Shown: positions 34,728 to 44,446, counted from the first letter of the stretch. The stretch is DNA of 46,925 nt from Polaromonas sp. (GCF_030680935.1 NZ_JAUXUP010000017.1:1-46925); one strand, 5' to 3'. The notes: generated by a model not told the origin, from the sequence alone. Program-made: numbers and translations.

Positions 34728-35213
34728 ATGCTCCTGAAATCCGACTCTGGCCGCCGCACCGCCTTCAAGCTGCTCTGCGCATCGGCTTTTTCCTTCACGG
34801 CCTTTGTGACCGCCATGGCGCAGGAAAGCCCGCAAATGAACCTGCCGCGTGTCAAGCTGTCCGTGGGCATGCACCAGATCGATGCGCAAGTGGCCCTGCA
34901 GCCCGAGCAGCGGCAGATCGGCCTGATGTTTCGAAAGGAAATGCCCGCCAGCGAAGGCATGTTGTTTGTCTTTGAGCAAGCCGGCAAGCAGTGTTTCTGG
35001 ATGAAAAACACGTTGATACCCTTGACGGCTGCCTTTATCGCCGACGACGGTACTATTGTGAATCTGGCCGACATGAAGCCACTGGTCACCGACTCGCATT
35101 GCTCGGAAAAACCGGTGCGATATGTGCTGGAAATGAATGTGGGCTGGTTCGCCAAAAAACGCATCAAGGCGGGCGACAAGCTCAAAGGCCCGCCGTTTGA
35201 CAAGGCGCGTTAG
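34728..35213 (+). CDS. DUF192 family exported protein
   Basis: 161 aa. An N-terminal hydrophobic segment (LLCASAFSFTAFVTAMA) looks like a signal peptide cleaved near AMAQ. The rest is a DUF192 (COG1430) domain: MHQIDAQVALQPEQRQIGLM, MFRKEMPASEGMLFVF, QCFWMKNTLIPLTAAFI and VRYVLEMNVGWFAKKRIKAGD. The family is periplasmic and of unknown biochemical role. It stands alone between two terminators. Confidence 0.9.
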   Translation: MLLKSDSGRRTAFKLLCASAFSFTAFVTAMAQESPQMNLPRVKLSVGMHQIDAQVALQPEQRQIGLMFRKEMPASEGMLFVFEQAGKQCFWMKNTLIPLTAAFIADDGTIVNLADMKPLVTDSHCSEKPVRYVLEMNVGWFAKKRIKAGDKLKGPPFDKAR

Positions 35214-35245
35214 GGTGGAGCACCCGCGCTTTCGGGATTGACCAC

Positions 35246-35273
35246 AAAAAAGCCGACTTGAAGTCGGCTTTTT
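35246..35273. terminator. Bidirectional terminator between the DUF192 gene and sodB
   Basis: AAAAAGCCGACTT and AAGTCGGCTTTTT are exact reverse complements around a short loop, giving T-runs on both strands for the two convergent genes. Confidence 0.9.
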
Positions 35274-35288
35274 CATGGGTGCCAGGGA

Positions 35289-35870
35289 TCAGGCGAAATT
35301 GGCTTCGGCAAACGACCAGTTCACCAGGTTAGACAAAAATGTCTCGACAAACTTCGGGCGCTGGTTGCGGTAGTCGATGTAGTAGGCGTGCTCCCATACG
35401 TCCACCGTCATCAGCGCCTTGTCGGCAGTGGTCAGCGGCGTTCCGGCCGGGCCGGTGTTGACGATATCCACAGACCCATCGGCCTTTTTCACCAGCCAGG
35501 TCCAGCCGGACCCAAAGTTGCCGACTGCCGACTTCACAAAGGCTTCCTTGAAAGCCGCAAACGAACCAAACTTGGCATTGATCGCCGCAGCCAGCGCACC
35601 AGAGGGCTCGCCACCGCCTGCGGGCTTCATGCAGCTCCAGAAAAAAGTGTGGTTCCAGATCTGGGCCGCGTTGTTGTAAACACCACCACTGGATTTTTTC
35701 ACGATCTCTTCCAGCGTCATGGCCTCAAATTCGGTGCCTTTTTGCAGGTTGTTGAGGTTGACCACATAGGCATTGTGGTGCTTGCCGTGGTGGTATTCGA
35801 AGGCCTCCTGGCTGTAATGGGGAGCCAGCGCGTCAATCGCGTAGGGCAGCGGTGGGAGCTTGTGTTCCAT
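35289..35870 (-). CDS. sodB: Superoxide dismutase, iron type
   Basis: Cytoplasmic Fe superoxide dismutase. 193 aa, the standard length. Metal ligands lie in [15 protein letters not shown] (first His), [14 protein letters not shown] (second His) and [20 protein letters not shown] (Asp and His). The glutamine in AQIWNHTF, five residues before the second ligand, favours iron over manganese. ATG at 35870 with GAAAACTCC just upstream. It is single-gene, convergent with the DUF192 gene. Confidence 0.95.
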   Translation of the reverse strand: MEHKLPPLPYAIDALAPHYSQEAFEYHHGKHHNAYVVNLNNLQKGTEFEAMTLEEIVKKSSGGVYNNAAQIWNHTFFWSCMKPAGGGEPSGALAAAINAKFGSFAAFKEAFVKSAVGNFGSGWTWLVKKADGSVDIVNTGPAGTPLTTADKALMTVDVWEHAYYIDYRNQRPKFVETFLSNLVNWSFAEANFA

Positions 35871-35951
35871 GGAGTTTTCCTCGTGGGGTGTTGTGTTGAT
35901 GAAGCAAAAAAAGAGAAGGCGTCAAGCCGGTTCCACCGACCATTGTAAAAA

Positions 35952-37247
35952 CTAAATCAGCCGCGGCGCAGAAACCGTCAAATCGACCTCGCCATCGGCA
36001 AGGGTAGCGCGCAGTGCCTGGCCGGGCTCGGTGCTGGACGCGCGGGTAACAGCCCGGCCTTGCAGGTCAGCCAGCCAGGCGTACCCGCGTTGCAGCACCA
36101 GGTGGGGGTCCAGAGGCGCCAGCCGCAGTTGCGCGCGCTCCAACTGACGCTCGTGCCGCTGCAGCGCCGCTGCCAGGGCCCGCGGAAGCGCCAGAGAAAA
36201 ACTGTGCAGGGTGGTCTTTTGCTGCTGCACGCCAGACCGAAGCGCATATCGCAGGCGCTGGGCCTGGGCGGCCAGCCGGGCCCGCTGGCGCGTGACCGGA
36301 TGAGAAGGCCGGCTGACGCTGGACGCGGCCCGGTCGAGTCGTTGCTGATGCGCCTGCAACTGTCTCTGCACGCCGTCCTGCATGCGGTCCCGGGCCAGCG
36401 CCAGGATGCCCTGCCAAGCGCTTTGCGGCTGGGCGCACATTTCTGCTGCTGCGGTGGGGGTAGGCGCGCGCAGGTCGGCGCAGAAGTCGGCAATCGTGAA
36501 GTCGGTCTCATGACCCACGCCTGACACCACGGGCATCGGCGCGGCCACAATCAGTCGCGCCAGTTGTTCATCGTTGAAAGCCCACAGGTCTTCCAGCGCT
36601 CCCCCGCCGCGAACCAGCAGCAACACATCCACCTCGGCGCGCTGATTGGCCTGACGCAGGGCATGGCACAACTCCCCCGGAGCCTGTGCGCCCTGGACGC
36701 TGGCGGGGTAAATCAACACCGGAATGTGCGGTGTACGGCGCTGCAATGCGGTCACTACGTCGTGCAGCGCGGCTGCACCCAGCGAAGTGACCACCCCGAT
36801 GGCGCGCGGAAACAATGGCAGACCCCGTTTGCGCCCGGCGTCAAACAAGCCCTCGGCATCCAGTCGGCCCTTCAACAGCAAAAACTGCTCAAACAAGTTG
36901 CCTTGACCGGCCTGGCGCATCGACTCGGCGACCATCTGCAGTTCACCGCGCGGCTCATAAACTCCGAGCCGACCGCGCACTTCGACAAGTAGGCCATCGC
37001 GCGGCACGAAGTCCAGCAAGCCGGCAGCGCGGCGGAACATGGCACAACGGACCTGACCCTGCTCGTCTTTCAGCGAAAAGTAACAATGTCCACTGGCAGC
37101 ACGCGCAAAGCCGCTGATTTCGCCTTTGACAGCCACCGGATTAAAACGGGCCTCCAGGCTGTCTGCAATGGCCCGCAGCAACGAGCCGACGGGCCACACC
37201 CGCGGACCTGCAGGCGGGCTCTCCTGAGCGACGGCGGTTTCATACAT
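35952..37247 (-). CDS. xseA: Exodeoxyribonuclease VII large subunit
   Basis: Catalytic and DNA-binding subunit of ExoVII, which degrades single-stranded DNA from both ends. 431 aa: N-terminal OB fold (VKGEISGFARAASGHCYFSL, then DEQGQVRCAMFRRAA), catalytic core with VVTSLGAAALHDVVTALQRR, LLLVRGGGALEDLWAFNDE and PVVSGVGHETDFTIADFCAD, then a long coiled coil and a C-terminal segment with VLQRGYAWL. xseB is not nearby. ATG at 37247. Confidence 0.95.
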   Translation of the reverse strand: MYETAVAQESPPAGPRVWPVGSLLRAIADSLEARFNPVAVKGEISGFARAASGHCYFSLKDEQGQVRCAMFRRAAGLLDFVPRDGLLVEVRGRLGVYEPRGELQMVAESMRQAGQGNLFEQFLLLKGRLDAEGLFDAGRKRGLPLFPRAIGVVTSLGAAALHDVVTALQRRTPHIPVLIYPASVQGAQAPGELCHALRQANQRAEVDVLLLVRGGGALEDLWAFNDEQLARLIVAAPMPVVSGVGHETDFTIADFCADLRAPTPTAAAEMCAQPQSAWQGILALARDRMQDGVQRQLQAHQQRLDRAASSVSRPSHPVTRQRARLAAQAQRLRYALRSGVQQQKTTLHSFSLALPRALAAALQRHERQLERAQLRLAPLDPHLVLQRGYAWLADLQGRAVTRASSTEPGQALRATLADGEVDLTVSAPRLI

Positions 37248-37586
37248 CGAAGAAACCCCTCATAACGCGGGTGTAATACTCCACAGACGGGCGTGCCGAC
37301 TGGGTCAAACCCGTGGTTTGCTGCGGAAAGTAAGATGAATTCGTGTAAGTCATTGATTTATAACAACTTTAATCTGCCCAAATTTTCATCATTTTGTCAC
37401 AGTGTCCATTTGGCGCGGTCTGGCGGCCTGTAGCCGGGTACTTGCCCACAAAGTTATCCACATCTTCTGTGAGTTACGTCCTACATGCGGCACTGTGCCG
37501 GATGTGGTCACGAGACAAGCGAGTGGAAGGGATTGCGCCGGTGTGTAGGCCATAATCCAGAGCAACTATTTGCCAGGAGATTTTTC
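37248..37586. other. Intergenic region between xseA and exbB
   Basis: 339 bp with no convincing gene. It is locally A+T-rich at 37340-37405, as expected for the divergent promoters, and contains one consensus DnaA box (37454-37462). AAACC-CGT-GGTTT near 37309 is a weak hairpin. Confidence 0.6.
37454..37462 (+). promoter_or_regulatory. Consensus DnaA box
   Basis: TTATCCACA is an exact match to the DnaA-binding 9-mer. It lies 125 bp before the exbB start in the xseA-exbB divergent region. Only one copy is present, so this is not an origin; it may be a regulatory or titration site, or chance. Confidence 0.4.
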
Positions 37587-38225
37587 TTGTTTTCCATCAT
37601 ACAAGCCGCAGGCTGGCCGATCTGGCCCTTGATTGCCTGCTCGGTATTGGCTCTGGCATTGGTGATCGAGCGTTTTAGCAGCCTTAAAACCTCCAAGATA
37701 GCGCCGGCCCAACTTCTTGACGAAGCCATCACCGTGTCGCGTAACTCTGTTCCGGCGCCGGACGTGGTGGCGCATCTGGAGCAAAACTCCCTGCTCGGTC
37801 AGGTGCTGGCCAGTGGTTTTCGCGCGCTCAACGTCAACCCGCGCATCAGCGAGGACGACCTGCGTTCTACCCTGGAAGGCGCCGGCCGGCGGGCCGCCCA
37901 CACGCTGGAGCGTTACCTGGCGGCGCTGGCCACCATCGCTTCAGCAGCGCCCCTGCTGGGGCTACTGGGCACCGTGATTGGCATGATTGAAATTTTTGGC
38001 TCGCAGGCTGGCAGCGGTGGTGTCGCCAGCGCCTCGGGTGGCAACCCGGCGCAGCTGGCGCAGGGTATTTCGATTGCGCTGTACAACACGGCGTTTGGCC
38101 TGATTGTCGCGATTCCGTCGTTGATTTTCTGGCGCTATTTCCGCGCCCGGGTGGACGGCTTTCTGCTGACCATGGAAATTGCATCAGAGCGTTTTGTGCG
38201 CCATCTGCACACCCTGAGAAAATGA
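37587..38225 (+). CDS. exbB: ExbB/TolQ/MotA family proton channel protein
   Basis: Inner-membrane subunit that uses the proton gradient to energise TonB-type transport. 212 aa from TTG 37587, chosen because CAGGAGA lies seven bases upstream and the protein then begins FSIIQAAGWPIWPLIACSVL, the normal N-terminal helix. Two further hydrophobic segments are at about 110-135 (LAALATIASAAPLLGLLGTV) and 155-180 (GISIALYNTAFGLIVAIPSL). Paired with exbD; lpxK next door favours ExbB over TolQ, since the Tol genes tolA/tolB/pal are absent. Confidence 0.92.
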   Translation: MFSIIQAAGWPIWPLIACSVLALALVIERFSSLKTSKIAPAQLLDEAITVSRNSVPAPDVVAHLEQNSLLGQVLASGFRALNVNPRISEDDLRSTLEGAGRRAAHTLERYLAALATIASAAPLLGLLGTVIGMIEIFGSQAGSGGVASASGGNPAQLAQGISIALYNTAFGLIVAIPSLIFWRYFRARVDGFLLTMEIASERFVRHLHTLRK

Positions 38226-38310
38226 TGACCCCCTCGATCGTCGCTTCGCGTAAACCGCTCCCCATCCGGGCGGCCGTGCTTGCAGGGCGCGGCCCGGCGC
38301 TGCGCACATC

Positions 38311-38739
38311 ATGAACTTTCGCGGTACCTCGAGGGACGAGCCAGAGATCAACCTGATCCCCTTTATCGACGTGTTGCTGGTGGTCCTGATCTTTTTGATG
38401 TTGTCCACCACCTACAGCAAATTCACCGAATTGCAGATCAAGCTGCCGGTCGCCGACGCGGACCAGCAGCGCGACTACCCGAAGGAAGTGATCGTGGCGG
38501 TCAGCAGCGATGGCCGCTACATGGTCGGCAAGATGCCGGTTGAGGGCCGAAGTATCGAGGCCCTGAGCAGTGCCATGACGGCCGCTGCCAAGGCCGGCAA
38601 GGACAGCGTGATCATCATCAGCGCCGACGCCAGCGCCACCCACCAGTCGGTGATCACCGTGATGGAAGCGGCCAGGCGCAGCGGCCTGACCCAGATCACC
38701 TTTGCCACCCAGAGCGCGGCCCAGGCCGGCGCCCGGTAA
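38311..38739 (+). CDS. exbD: ExbD/TolR family protein
   Basis: Partner of ExbB in the proton-driven motor. 142 aa: short cytoplasmic N-terminus, one transmembrane helix (residues about 13-34, [19 protein letters not shown]) containing the conserved aspartate in PFIDVLLV, then a periplasmic domain (about 45-140). An 85-bp gap separates it from exbB; lpxK starts 2 bp after its stop. Confidence 0.93.
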   Translation: MNFRGTSRDEPEINLIPFIDVLLVVLIFLMLSTTYSKFTELQIKLPVADADQQRDYPKEVIVAVSSDGRYMVGKMPVEGRSIEALSSAMTAAAKAGKDSVIIISADASATHQSVITVMEAARRSGLTQITFATQSAAQAGAR

Positions 38740-38741
38740 AC

Positions 38742-39782
38742 GTGGCCCAGTGTCTGCAGCGGGCCTGGCTGCGGCGCGGCGCGGCGGCCTGCCTGCTGTG
38801 GCCAGCGGCGCAACTGTTTGCCCTGCTCACCGCTTTGCGCCGGTTTTTGTACCGCAGCAATTTTCTCAAATCAACGCGCGTGCGCGCCCCTGTAGTGATG
38901 GTGGGCAACGTGGTGGCGGGGGGCGCTGGCAAAACGCCAGCGGTGATCGCGCTGGTCAAGCACCTGCAGGCTCGGGGCATCAGCGCGGGCGTGATTTCAC
39001 GCGGTTATGGCCGTACCGGCCAGGCCTGCCAGCAGGTCTTGCCGGACACCCCCATTGAGCAGTCTGGCGACGAACCAGCCCTTATAGCCCGTGCGACAGG
39101 CGCTCCTGTTTTTGTAGCACAGCGGCGGGCCGACGCAGCGCAGGCACTGCTCGCCAAACACCCAGCGGTGCAGGTGATTGTTTCTGACGATGGCCTGCAG
39201 CATTACGCCTTGCACCGCGACATTGAAATTGCAGTTTTTGACGAGCGTGGCGCGGGCAACGGCTGGCTGTTGCCGGCTGGCCCCTTGCGTGAGCCCTGGC
39301 CGCAACGTCTGCAGCGCAGCGGCCGTGCAGGCGGCTGCGGCCTCGACCTGGTGCTGCACACCGGCGAACACTCGGCTTTTGAAGGGTTCAGTTCCACACG
39401 GCGCCTGGCAGACGACGCGCGGCGTGAGGACGGCAGCCGCGTGCCGTTGGCAAGCCTGGCAGGCCAGCCCCTGCTGGCGCTCGCTGGTATCGCCAAACCC
39501 GAGGCCTTTTTTGCCATGCTCAGGGCACGCGGACTGCTTCTGGCCGAAACCCGCGCGCTTCCCGATCACTACTCTTTTGATAGCTACCCACGCAAGGCGG
39601 ACAAGGGATACACCGTGATTTGTACCGAAAAAGATGCGATAAAGCTGTTTTCGAAGCAGCCCAACGTGTTGGCCGTGCCGCTGGAGTTTTCCCCCGAGCC
39701 GGCATTTTTTTCAGCTCTGGACGCCTTGCTGACGCCCCTCCTTTCTCCATTACCATCGCCGCATGGACACCAAACTGCTTGA
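38742..39782 (+). CDS. lpxK: Tetraacyldisaccharide 4'-kinase LpxK
   Basis: Phosphorylates the 4' position of the lipid A disaccharide at the inner membrane. 346 aa from GTG 38742. Membrane-proximal N-terminal helix, P-loop [67 protein letters not shown] with the catalytic Asp/His, and a C-terminal [13 protein letters not shown]. It is followed by trm112 with a 20-bp overlap. Its [15 protein letters not shown] segment resembles the dispersed element at DNA level but is native LpxK sequence. Confidence 0.95.
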   Translation: MAQCLQRAWLRRGAAACLLWPAAQLFALLTALRRFLYRSNFLKSTRVRAPVVMVGNVVAGGAGKTPAVIALVKHLQARGISAGVISRGYGRTGQACQQVLPDTPIEQSGDEPALIARATGAPVFVAQRRADAAQALLAKHPAVQVIVSDDGLQHYALHRDIEIAVFDERGAGNGWLLPAGPLREPWPQRLQRSGRAGGCGLDLVLHTGEHSAFEGFSSTRRLADDARREDGSRVPLASLAGQPLLALAGIAKPEAFFAMLRARGLLLAETRALPDHYSFDSYPRKADKGYTVICTEKDAIKLFSKQPNVLAVPLEFSPEPAFFSALDALLTPLLSPLPSPHGHQTA

Positions 39783-39945
39783 ACTCCTGGTCTGCCCCGT
39801 GACCAAAGGCCCCTTGACCTATGACCGCGACAAACAGGAACTGGTATCGCGCAGCGCGCGCCTGGCCTACCCGATACGTGACGGCCTGCCGGTGATGCTG
39901 GAAGTCGAGGCGCGGACACTCACAGACGAGGAACTAGGCCGGTGA
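39763..39945 (+). CDS. Trm112/YcaR-like small protein
   Basis: 60 aa ([20 protein letters not shown], then [20 protein letters not shown]), a complete member of the Trm112p/UPF0434 family. The usual second cysteine positions are not all present (one Cys, in [11 protein letters not shown]). Encoded between lpxK and kdsB as in many proteobacteria; it overlaps the end of lpxK by 20 bp. Precise role unknown. Confidence 0.9.
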   Translation: MDTKLLELLVCPVTKGPLTYDRDKQELVSRSARLAYPIRDGLPVMLEVEARTLTDEELGR

Positions 39946-39991
39946 AGCTGCTATTTTCCAGACGCGAAACCCGGGCTGCGGCGCTGCCGCC

Positions 39992-40750
39992 ATGAGTTTT
40001 ACCGTCCTGATTCCGGCACGCCTTGCCTCCACCCGCCTGCCCAACAAACCGCTGGCCGACATCGTCGGCGTACCCATGGTGGTGCGGGTTGCGCAGCGGG
40101 CGCTGCTGAGCAGCGCTTCGCGCGCGGTAGTGGCCACCGACAGCCAGCAGGTCATGGACGCCTGCGCCAGTTTCGGTGTGGCGACGGTGCGCACGCGCGC
40201 AGACCACGCAAGCGGCAGCGACCGGCTGGCCGAGGCCTGCGAATTGCTGGGTCTGGAAGACTCGGAATATGTGGTCAATGTGCAGGGCGACGAGCCGCTG
40301 ATAGACCCGGCCCTGATTGATGCGGTGGCCAACCTGCTGCAGCAGCGCGGCGACTGCGCCATGAGCACCGCCGCCCACGCCATTGACACGCTGGAAGACC
40401 TGCGCAACCCCAACATCGTCAAAGTGGTACTGGACGCACGCCACACCGCCCTGTATTTCAGCCGCTCGGCCATTCCCGCAGCGCGCGACCATGCGAACCA
40501 GGCCTGGTGGCAAGGCGGTAGCGGCTTGCCAGCACCGCTGCGGCATGTGGGCATTTACGGCTACCGCGCCGGGTTTTTGCGGCAATTTCCGGCGCTGCCG
40601 CAGGCGCCTCTGGAGCAGCTCGAATCGCTTGAACAACTGCGCGCGCTCTGGCACGGCCACCGGATTGCGGTGCATATCAGCGCCCACGCTCCCGGCCCCG
40701 GCGTCGATACCCCGGAGGACCTGGAGCGGGTGCGCGCGATGTTTCTGTAA
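39992..40750 (+). CDS. kdsB: CMP-KDO synthetase KdsB
   Basis: Activates 3-deoxy-D-manno-octulosonate with CTP for lipopolysaccharide core synthesis. 252 aa. Nucleotidyltransferase start [63 protein letters not shown] with the metal aspartate, and [19 protein letters not shown]. It fits with the neighbouring lpxK in outer-membrane biogenesis. Confidence 0.96.
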   Translation: MSFTVLIPARLASTRLPNKPLADIVGVPMVVRVAQRALLSSASRAVVATDSQQVMDACASFGVATVRTRADHASGSDRLAEACELLGLEDSEYVVNVQGDEPLIDPALIDAVANLLQQRGDCAMSTAAHAIDTLEDLRNPNIVKVVLDARHTALYFSRSAIPAARDHANQAWWQGGSGLPAPLRHVGIYGYRAGFLRQFPALPQAPLEQLESLEQLRALWHGHRIAVHISAHAPGPGVDTPEDLERVRAMFL

Positions 40751-40757
40751 GCCCTGA

Positions 40758-41516
<759 letters not shown>

Positions 41517-41536
41517 ATCGGCTGCAGGCCGCATGC

Positions 41537-41563
41537 AAAAAGGCCGTCCATGGACGGCCTTTT
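41537..41563. terminator. Terminator after adk
   Basis: AAAAAGGCCGTCCA and TGGACGGCCTTTT form the stem with no real loop. The runs allow action on both strands between adk and the convergent DUF6152-like gene. Confidence 0.85.
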
Positions 41564-41579
41564 GCGTGGTGCCGGAGAT

Positions 41580-42059
41580 TCAGGCCGGGCTGGACCGCAA
41601 GCCGTAAACCTTGCCGTCCACAAACAGATATTCGGCACGTAACACCGCCTCGCCCTTCTCGCCCGTCAGCGTAAAACCCAGCACGGCGATCTGCGTCCCG
41701 GCTTTGATCTCAGCCACCTTCCAGGCCTGAAGGCGCGTCAGCGGCGCCAGCTCTATCTCCCAGCGCGTGTCCTTGCGGGTGGGTAAAACCGCTTTCGCCA
41801 GCAGGGCCTTGCCGTCAATCGGCGCGGTCTGGGCCGGCAGCGCACGCTGGGCCAGATCGGGCGGCAACTTCAACCCGGCGGGCAGGTCAATTTCCAGCTC
41901 TGCATGCGGGTTTTGCCAAGTGGATTTAGCCACCCTGCCCTCCAGGTAGATGGGCCGTTCCTGGTCAAAACTGCTCCAGCCATGGTGGGCCAGGGCCGCA
42001 GGCAGCACACTGGCGCCAGACAGCGCCAGCGAAGACTTGATCAGATCGCGTCGTTTCAT
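41580..42059 (-). CDS. DUF6152-like exported protein
   Basis: 159 aa. MKRRDLIKSSLALSGASVLP is a signal sequence with a twin-arginine-like RRDLIKS start, cleaved near ALAHHG. The mature start HHGWSSFDQERPIYLEGRV and WQNPHAELEI are typical of the DUF6152 family of periplasmic proteins of unknown function. It lies last in a minus-strand run with a membrane protein and an asparaginase; no catalytic motif is apparent. Confidence 0.78.
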   Translation of the reverse strand: MKRRDLIKSSLALSGASVLPAALAHHGWSSFDQERPIYLEGRVAKSTWQNPHAELEIDLPAGLKLPPDLAQRALPAQTAPIDGKALLAKAVLPTRKDTRWEIELAPLTRLQAWKVAEIKAGTQIAVLGFTLTGEKGEAVLRAEYLFVDGKVYGLRSSPA

Positions 42060-42070
42060 TCGTCAACTCC

Positions 42071-42490
42071 TCACAGGTAGGCGATCCAGCGGCCACAGGC
42101 GAGCACGGCAAGCCAGATCAGGGTGGACAGCACCATTTGCGCACGCGCCAGTCCATCGAGCTTGTCCAGCGACGCGCGGCCATGGAACCAGCCTGCATTA
42201 CACGCTGCCGCCAATAACAGCAGCATCTTCAGGGTGAAAGCGCGATTCGCGAGCAGTTCGGCCGGCTGCGACGCAAACATCAACAGCCCGGACGCCGCAG
42301 CGATCGAAAACCCGACCGCCGCCAGTCCCAGGCTCAGGCGCGCCAGGGCCCGGACCGGCAAGGCCGCGCCCAGACCAAAAACCCGCAGTTCCAGCAGCAC
42401 CAGATTGCCCAGCAGCAAGGCAATGCCGCAAATGTGCACGATCTCCAGCGCCGGATAGGCCCACAGGTGAGAGCGCAGGGCTGCAAACAT
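42071..42490 (-). CDS. Small integral membrane protein
   Basis: 139 aa from ATG 42490; a TTG at 42505 overlapping the asparaginase stop is an alternative. Four hydrophobic segments: about 14-34 (IVHICGIALLLGNLVLLEL), 50-70 (LSLGLAAVGFSIAAASGLLM), 85-105 and 118-138. The early histidine in ALEIVHICGIAL and pattern of the family suggest a DUF2214/DUF6644-like membrane protein, but I cannot assign a function. It sits 11 bp before the DUF6152-like gene, so the two may act together. Confidence 0.72.
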   Translation of the reverse strand: MFAALRSHLWAYPALEIVHICGIALLLGNLVLLELRVFGLGAALPVRALARLSLGLAAVGFSIAAASGLLMFASQPAELLANRAFTLKMLLLLAAACNAGWFHGRASLDKLDGLARAQMVLSTLIWLAVLACGRWIAYL

Positions 42491-42501
42491 GCTCAAAGTC
42501 G

Positions 42502-43473
42502 TCAAGCCGGAGCGTCTGACGCGGCCAGCAACTCCAGCAGCAGGCTGATCCGTGCCTTCACCGGGCTCAGGCCTTGCGAGTCCGCCAGCGCGTCATCCGG
42601 ACTGGACAGAACCCGTCCTTCCAGGCAGCGGGTAGCACGTACCACCTTGACGCCCGCCGCCTGCGCCTGCAGCAGTGCCGACTCCAGTGCATGGTGCAGC
42701 GAGCCGTTGCCGGTACCCGCCACCACCAGACCCCTCACCCCGTCGGCCACCAGCGCACGCACCACCGCCCCGTCCGCGCCCGCGTGGCTCAAAACGATGT
42801 CCACCCGCGGCCAGCGCCGCTTCTCTCCCAAATTTGCTATGTTTTTCATAGCTGTTTGCGCTTGCCCAGCAGGGGCTGCAGGCCAATTTCGCAACAAACG
42901 CAAACCGCCGTTCTCGACATAGGCCAGTGGCCCGGCATCGCCGGAGCTGAAGGCGTCAAGCCTGTAGGTATGCACCTTCTGCACCTCTCTGGCGCCGTGC
43001 ACGACCCCGGCGCAGACGGCCAGTACTCCGCACGCACCCGGATGCGACGCAACAGCCACTGCATCCAGCAGGTTTTGCGGCCCGTCCGGCGCCAGCGCGG
43101 TGGCGGGGCGCATGGCACAGGTCAGCACTACTGGTTTGTCCGGGCCCAAAAGGGCCTGCAAAAACCAGGCGGTTTCCTCCAGCGTGTCGGTGCCGTGGGT
43201 GATGACCATGCCTTGCACATCGGCCTGGGCCAGATGATGGCTGACCCGCCGCACCAGACGCGCCCAGATGTCAAAGTCCATGTCCTTGCTGTCGACCTGG
43301 GCCAGCTGCTCCGTTAACAACTCCCAGGGGCCGGCGGCCAGTGCCGGGACCGCCGCCACCAGCTGGACTACGCCCAACTGCGCAGCGGTGTAGCCAAGGT
43401 GATCTGAAGCACTTGCAGCGGTGCCTGCGATCGTGCCGCCGGTACCCAGAACCACGATCTTTTTCCTGTCCAT
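42502..43473 (-). CDS. Asparaginase, with an in-frame repeat insertion
   Basis: Hydrolyses L-asparagine to aspartate and ammonia. 323 aa with no signal peptide, so probably cytoplasmic. The two catalytic blocks are intact: IVVLGTGGTIAGTA (first Thr) and GMVITHGTDTLEETAWFLQ (second Thr and Asp), plus NLLDAVAVASHP. Residues about 195-214 (NWPAAPAGQAQTAMKNIAN) are encoded by a dispersed-element copy between YVENGGLRLL and RVDIVLSHAG. The insert does not touch either catalytic block, so activity is probably retained. Confidence 0.9.
   Translation of the reverse strand: MDRKKIVVLGTGGTIAGTAASASDHLGYTAAQLGVVQLVAAVPALAAGPWELLTEQLAQVDSKDMDFDIWARLVRRVSHHLAQADVQGMVITHGTDTLEETAWFLQALLGPDKPVVLTCAMRPATALAPDGPQNLLDAVAVASHPGACGVLAVCAGVVHGAREVQKVHTYRLDAFSSGDAGPLAYVENGGLRLLRNWPAAPAGQAQTAMKNIANLGEKRRWPRVDIVLSHAGADGAVVRALVADGVRGLVVAGTGNGSLHHALESALLQAQAAGVKVVRATRCLEGRVLSSPDDALADSQGLSPVKARISLLLELLAASDAPA
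42833..42889 (-). repeat. 57-bp dispersed element, copy F, inside the asparaginase gene
   Basis: The best coding copy. In its forward sense (minus strand) it starts AAATTGGCCTGCAGCCCC and ends CAGCTAT-7 nt-ATAGCAAA; ungapped against copy E I count 41 of 57 identities. It is read in the gene's direction and encodes WPAAPAGQAQTAMKNIA, similar to the DapE insert. Confidence 0.88.
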
Positions 43474-43513
43474 TCACACCTCCTTCTCAATTTTTCTTGC
43501 GTTCGGCAAAAAA

Positions 43514-43548
43514 CTGGATGAAAATACAGCTACTGGATATTAAAACAG
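43514..43548. promoter_or_regulatory. Two tandem LexA (SOS) boxes upstream of lexA
   Basis: CTGGATGAAAATACAG (43514-43529) and CTGGATATTAAAACAG (43533-43548) are 16-bp sites of the form CTGn-8 nt-ACAG, offset by 19 bp. They lie 63-98 bp before the lexA ATG and imply autorepression, as in E. coli, which also has two sites. Confidence 0.82.
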
Positions 43549-43611
43549 CTGCCCCGAATTTGCCTTGTTCCAGTTTGCAAGTCCGCTGTGTTACCCCAAG
43601 GAGTCACCGCC

Positions 43612-44301
43612 ATGAACTTCAACGTTTTCCCCGAAATGCCCAAACTCACCGCGCGCCAGCAGCAAATCCTCGAGCTGATCCAGAGCGCCATCGCCCGCAC
43701 AGGTGCGCCCCCGACCCGCGCGGAAATTGCCAACGAGCTGGGTTTCAAATCGGCCAATGCAGCCGAGGAGCATTTGCAGGCACTGGCCCGCAAAGGCGTG
43801 ATCGAACTGGTCAGCGGTACCTCGCGCGGCATTCGCCTGCGCAGCGATACCCTGCGCTCCATCCACGAGTCCCGTATCAAACAGTTTTCCCTGCCCTTGC
43901 AAAGCCTGGCCCAACTCGCCCTGCCGCTGGTGGGGCGGGTTGCTGCTGGCAGCCCCATTCTCGCGCAGGAGCATGTAGACCGCACTTATTACTTCGAAAG
44001 CAGCCTGTTCCAGCGCCAGCCCGACTACCTGCTCAAGGTACGCGGCATGAGCATGCGTGACGCCGGCATCATGGACGGAGACCTGCTGGCCGTGCAGCAA
44101 AGCAAAGAGGCCAAAAATGGCCAGATTGTGGTGGCACGCCTTGGTGATGAGGTCACGGTCAAGCGTTTTCGCCGCACCAAAAACCTCATTGAGCTGCTGC
44201 CTGAAAACCCGGATTTCAAAACCATCGTGGTTGAACCCGGAGAAGCCTTCGAGATCGAGGGCCTTGCGGTCGGCCTGATCCGCAACACCATGCTGATGTA
44301 A
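43612..44301 (+). CDS. lexA: LexA repressor
   Basis: SOS regulon repressor that cleaves itself when RecA is activated. 229 aa from ATG 43612 with AAGGAG upstream. Winged HTH (residues about 8-70): [33 protein letters not shown]. Ala-Gly cleavage site in [11 protein letters not shown], catalytic serine in [20 protein letters not shown], and lysine in [10 protein letters not shown]. The tandem boxes upstream fit self-regulation. Confidence 0.97.
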   Translation: MNFNVFPEMPKLTARQQQILELIQSAIARTGAPPTRAEIANELGFKSANAAEEHLQALARKGVIELVSGTSRGIRLRSDTLRSIHESRIKQFSLPLQSLAQLALPLVGRVAAGSPILAQEHVDRTYYFESSLFQRQPDYLLKVRGMSMRDAGIMDGDLLAVQQSKEAKNGQIVVARLGDEVTVKRFRRTKNLIELLPENPDFKTIVVEPGEAFEIEGLAVGLIRNTMLM

Positions 44302-44349
44302 GCCATACAGGGAGCCCCACCAGGGGAATCCGCCGAAGGTCTTTCCGTG

Positions 44350-44393
44350 CAGCAGGTGGCGGGCGTTTGGTCGCGTGGACCAACACCCTGCTG
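44350..44393 (+). other. Two-tier hairpin in the leader of the gene after lexA
   Basis: Outer arms CAGCAGG (44350-44356) and CCTGCTG (44387-44393) enclose an inner hairpin TTGGTC-GCGTG-GACCAA (44367-44383). There is no T-run, so it is not a standard terminator. It sits 54 bp before the start of the next gene and could be a leader structure. Confidence 0.4.
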
Positions 44394-44446
44394 TGGCGGA
44401 TGTTCTGTTTGCAATCCTGCCTGTGTTACCTCTATCAGGAGTTCTC

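Noticed and set aside
37248..37586. Checked for a small RNA or replication origin around the DnaA box.
   Set aside because: Only one box, no cluster of 13-mers, and no convincing promoter-terminator pair.
39070..39120. lpxK segment CCAGCCCTTATAGCCCGTGC and following bases match the dispersed element at the same spacing.
   Set aside because: It encodes [15 protein letters not shown], native conserved LpxK sequence with no extra length, so chance or shared codon bias is the simpler explanation.
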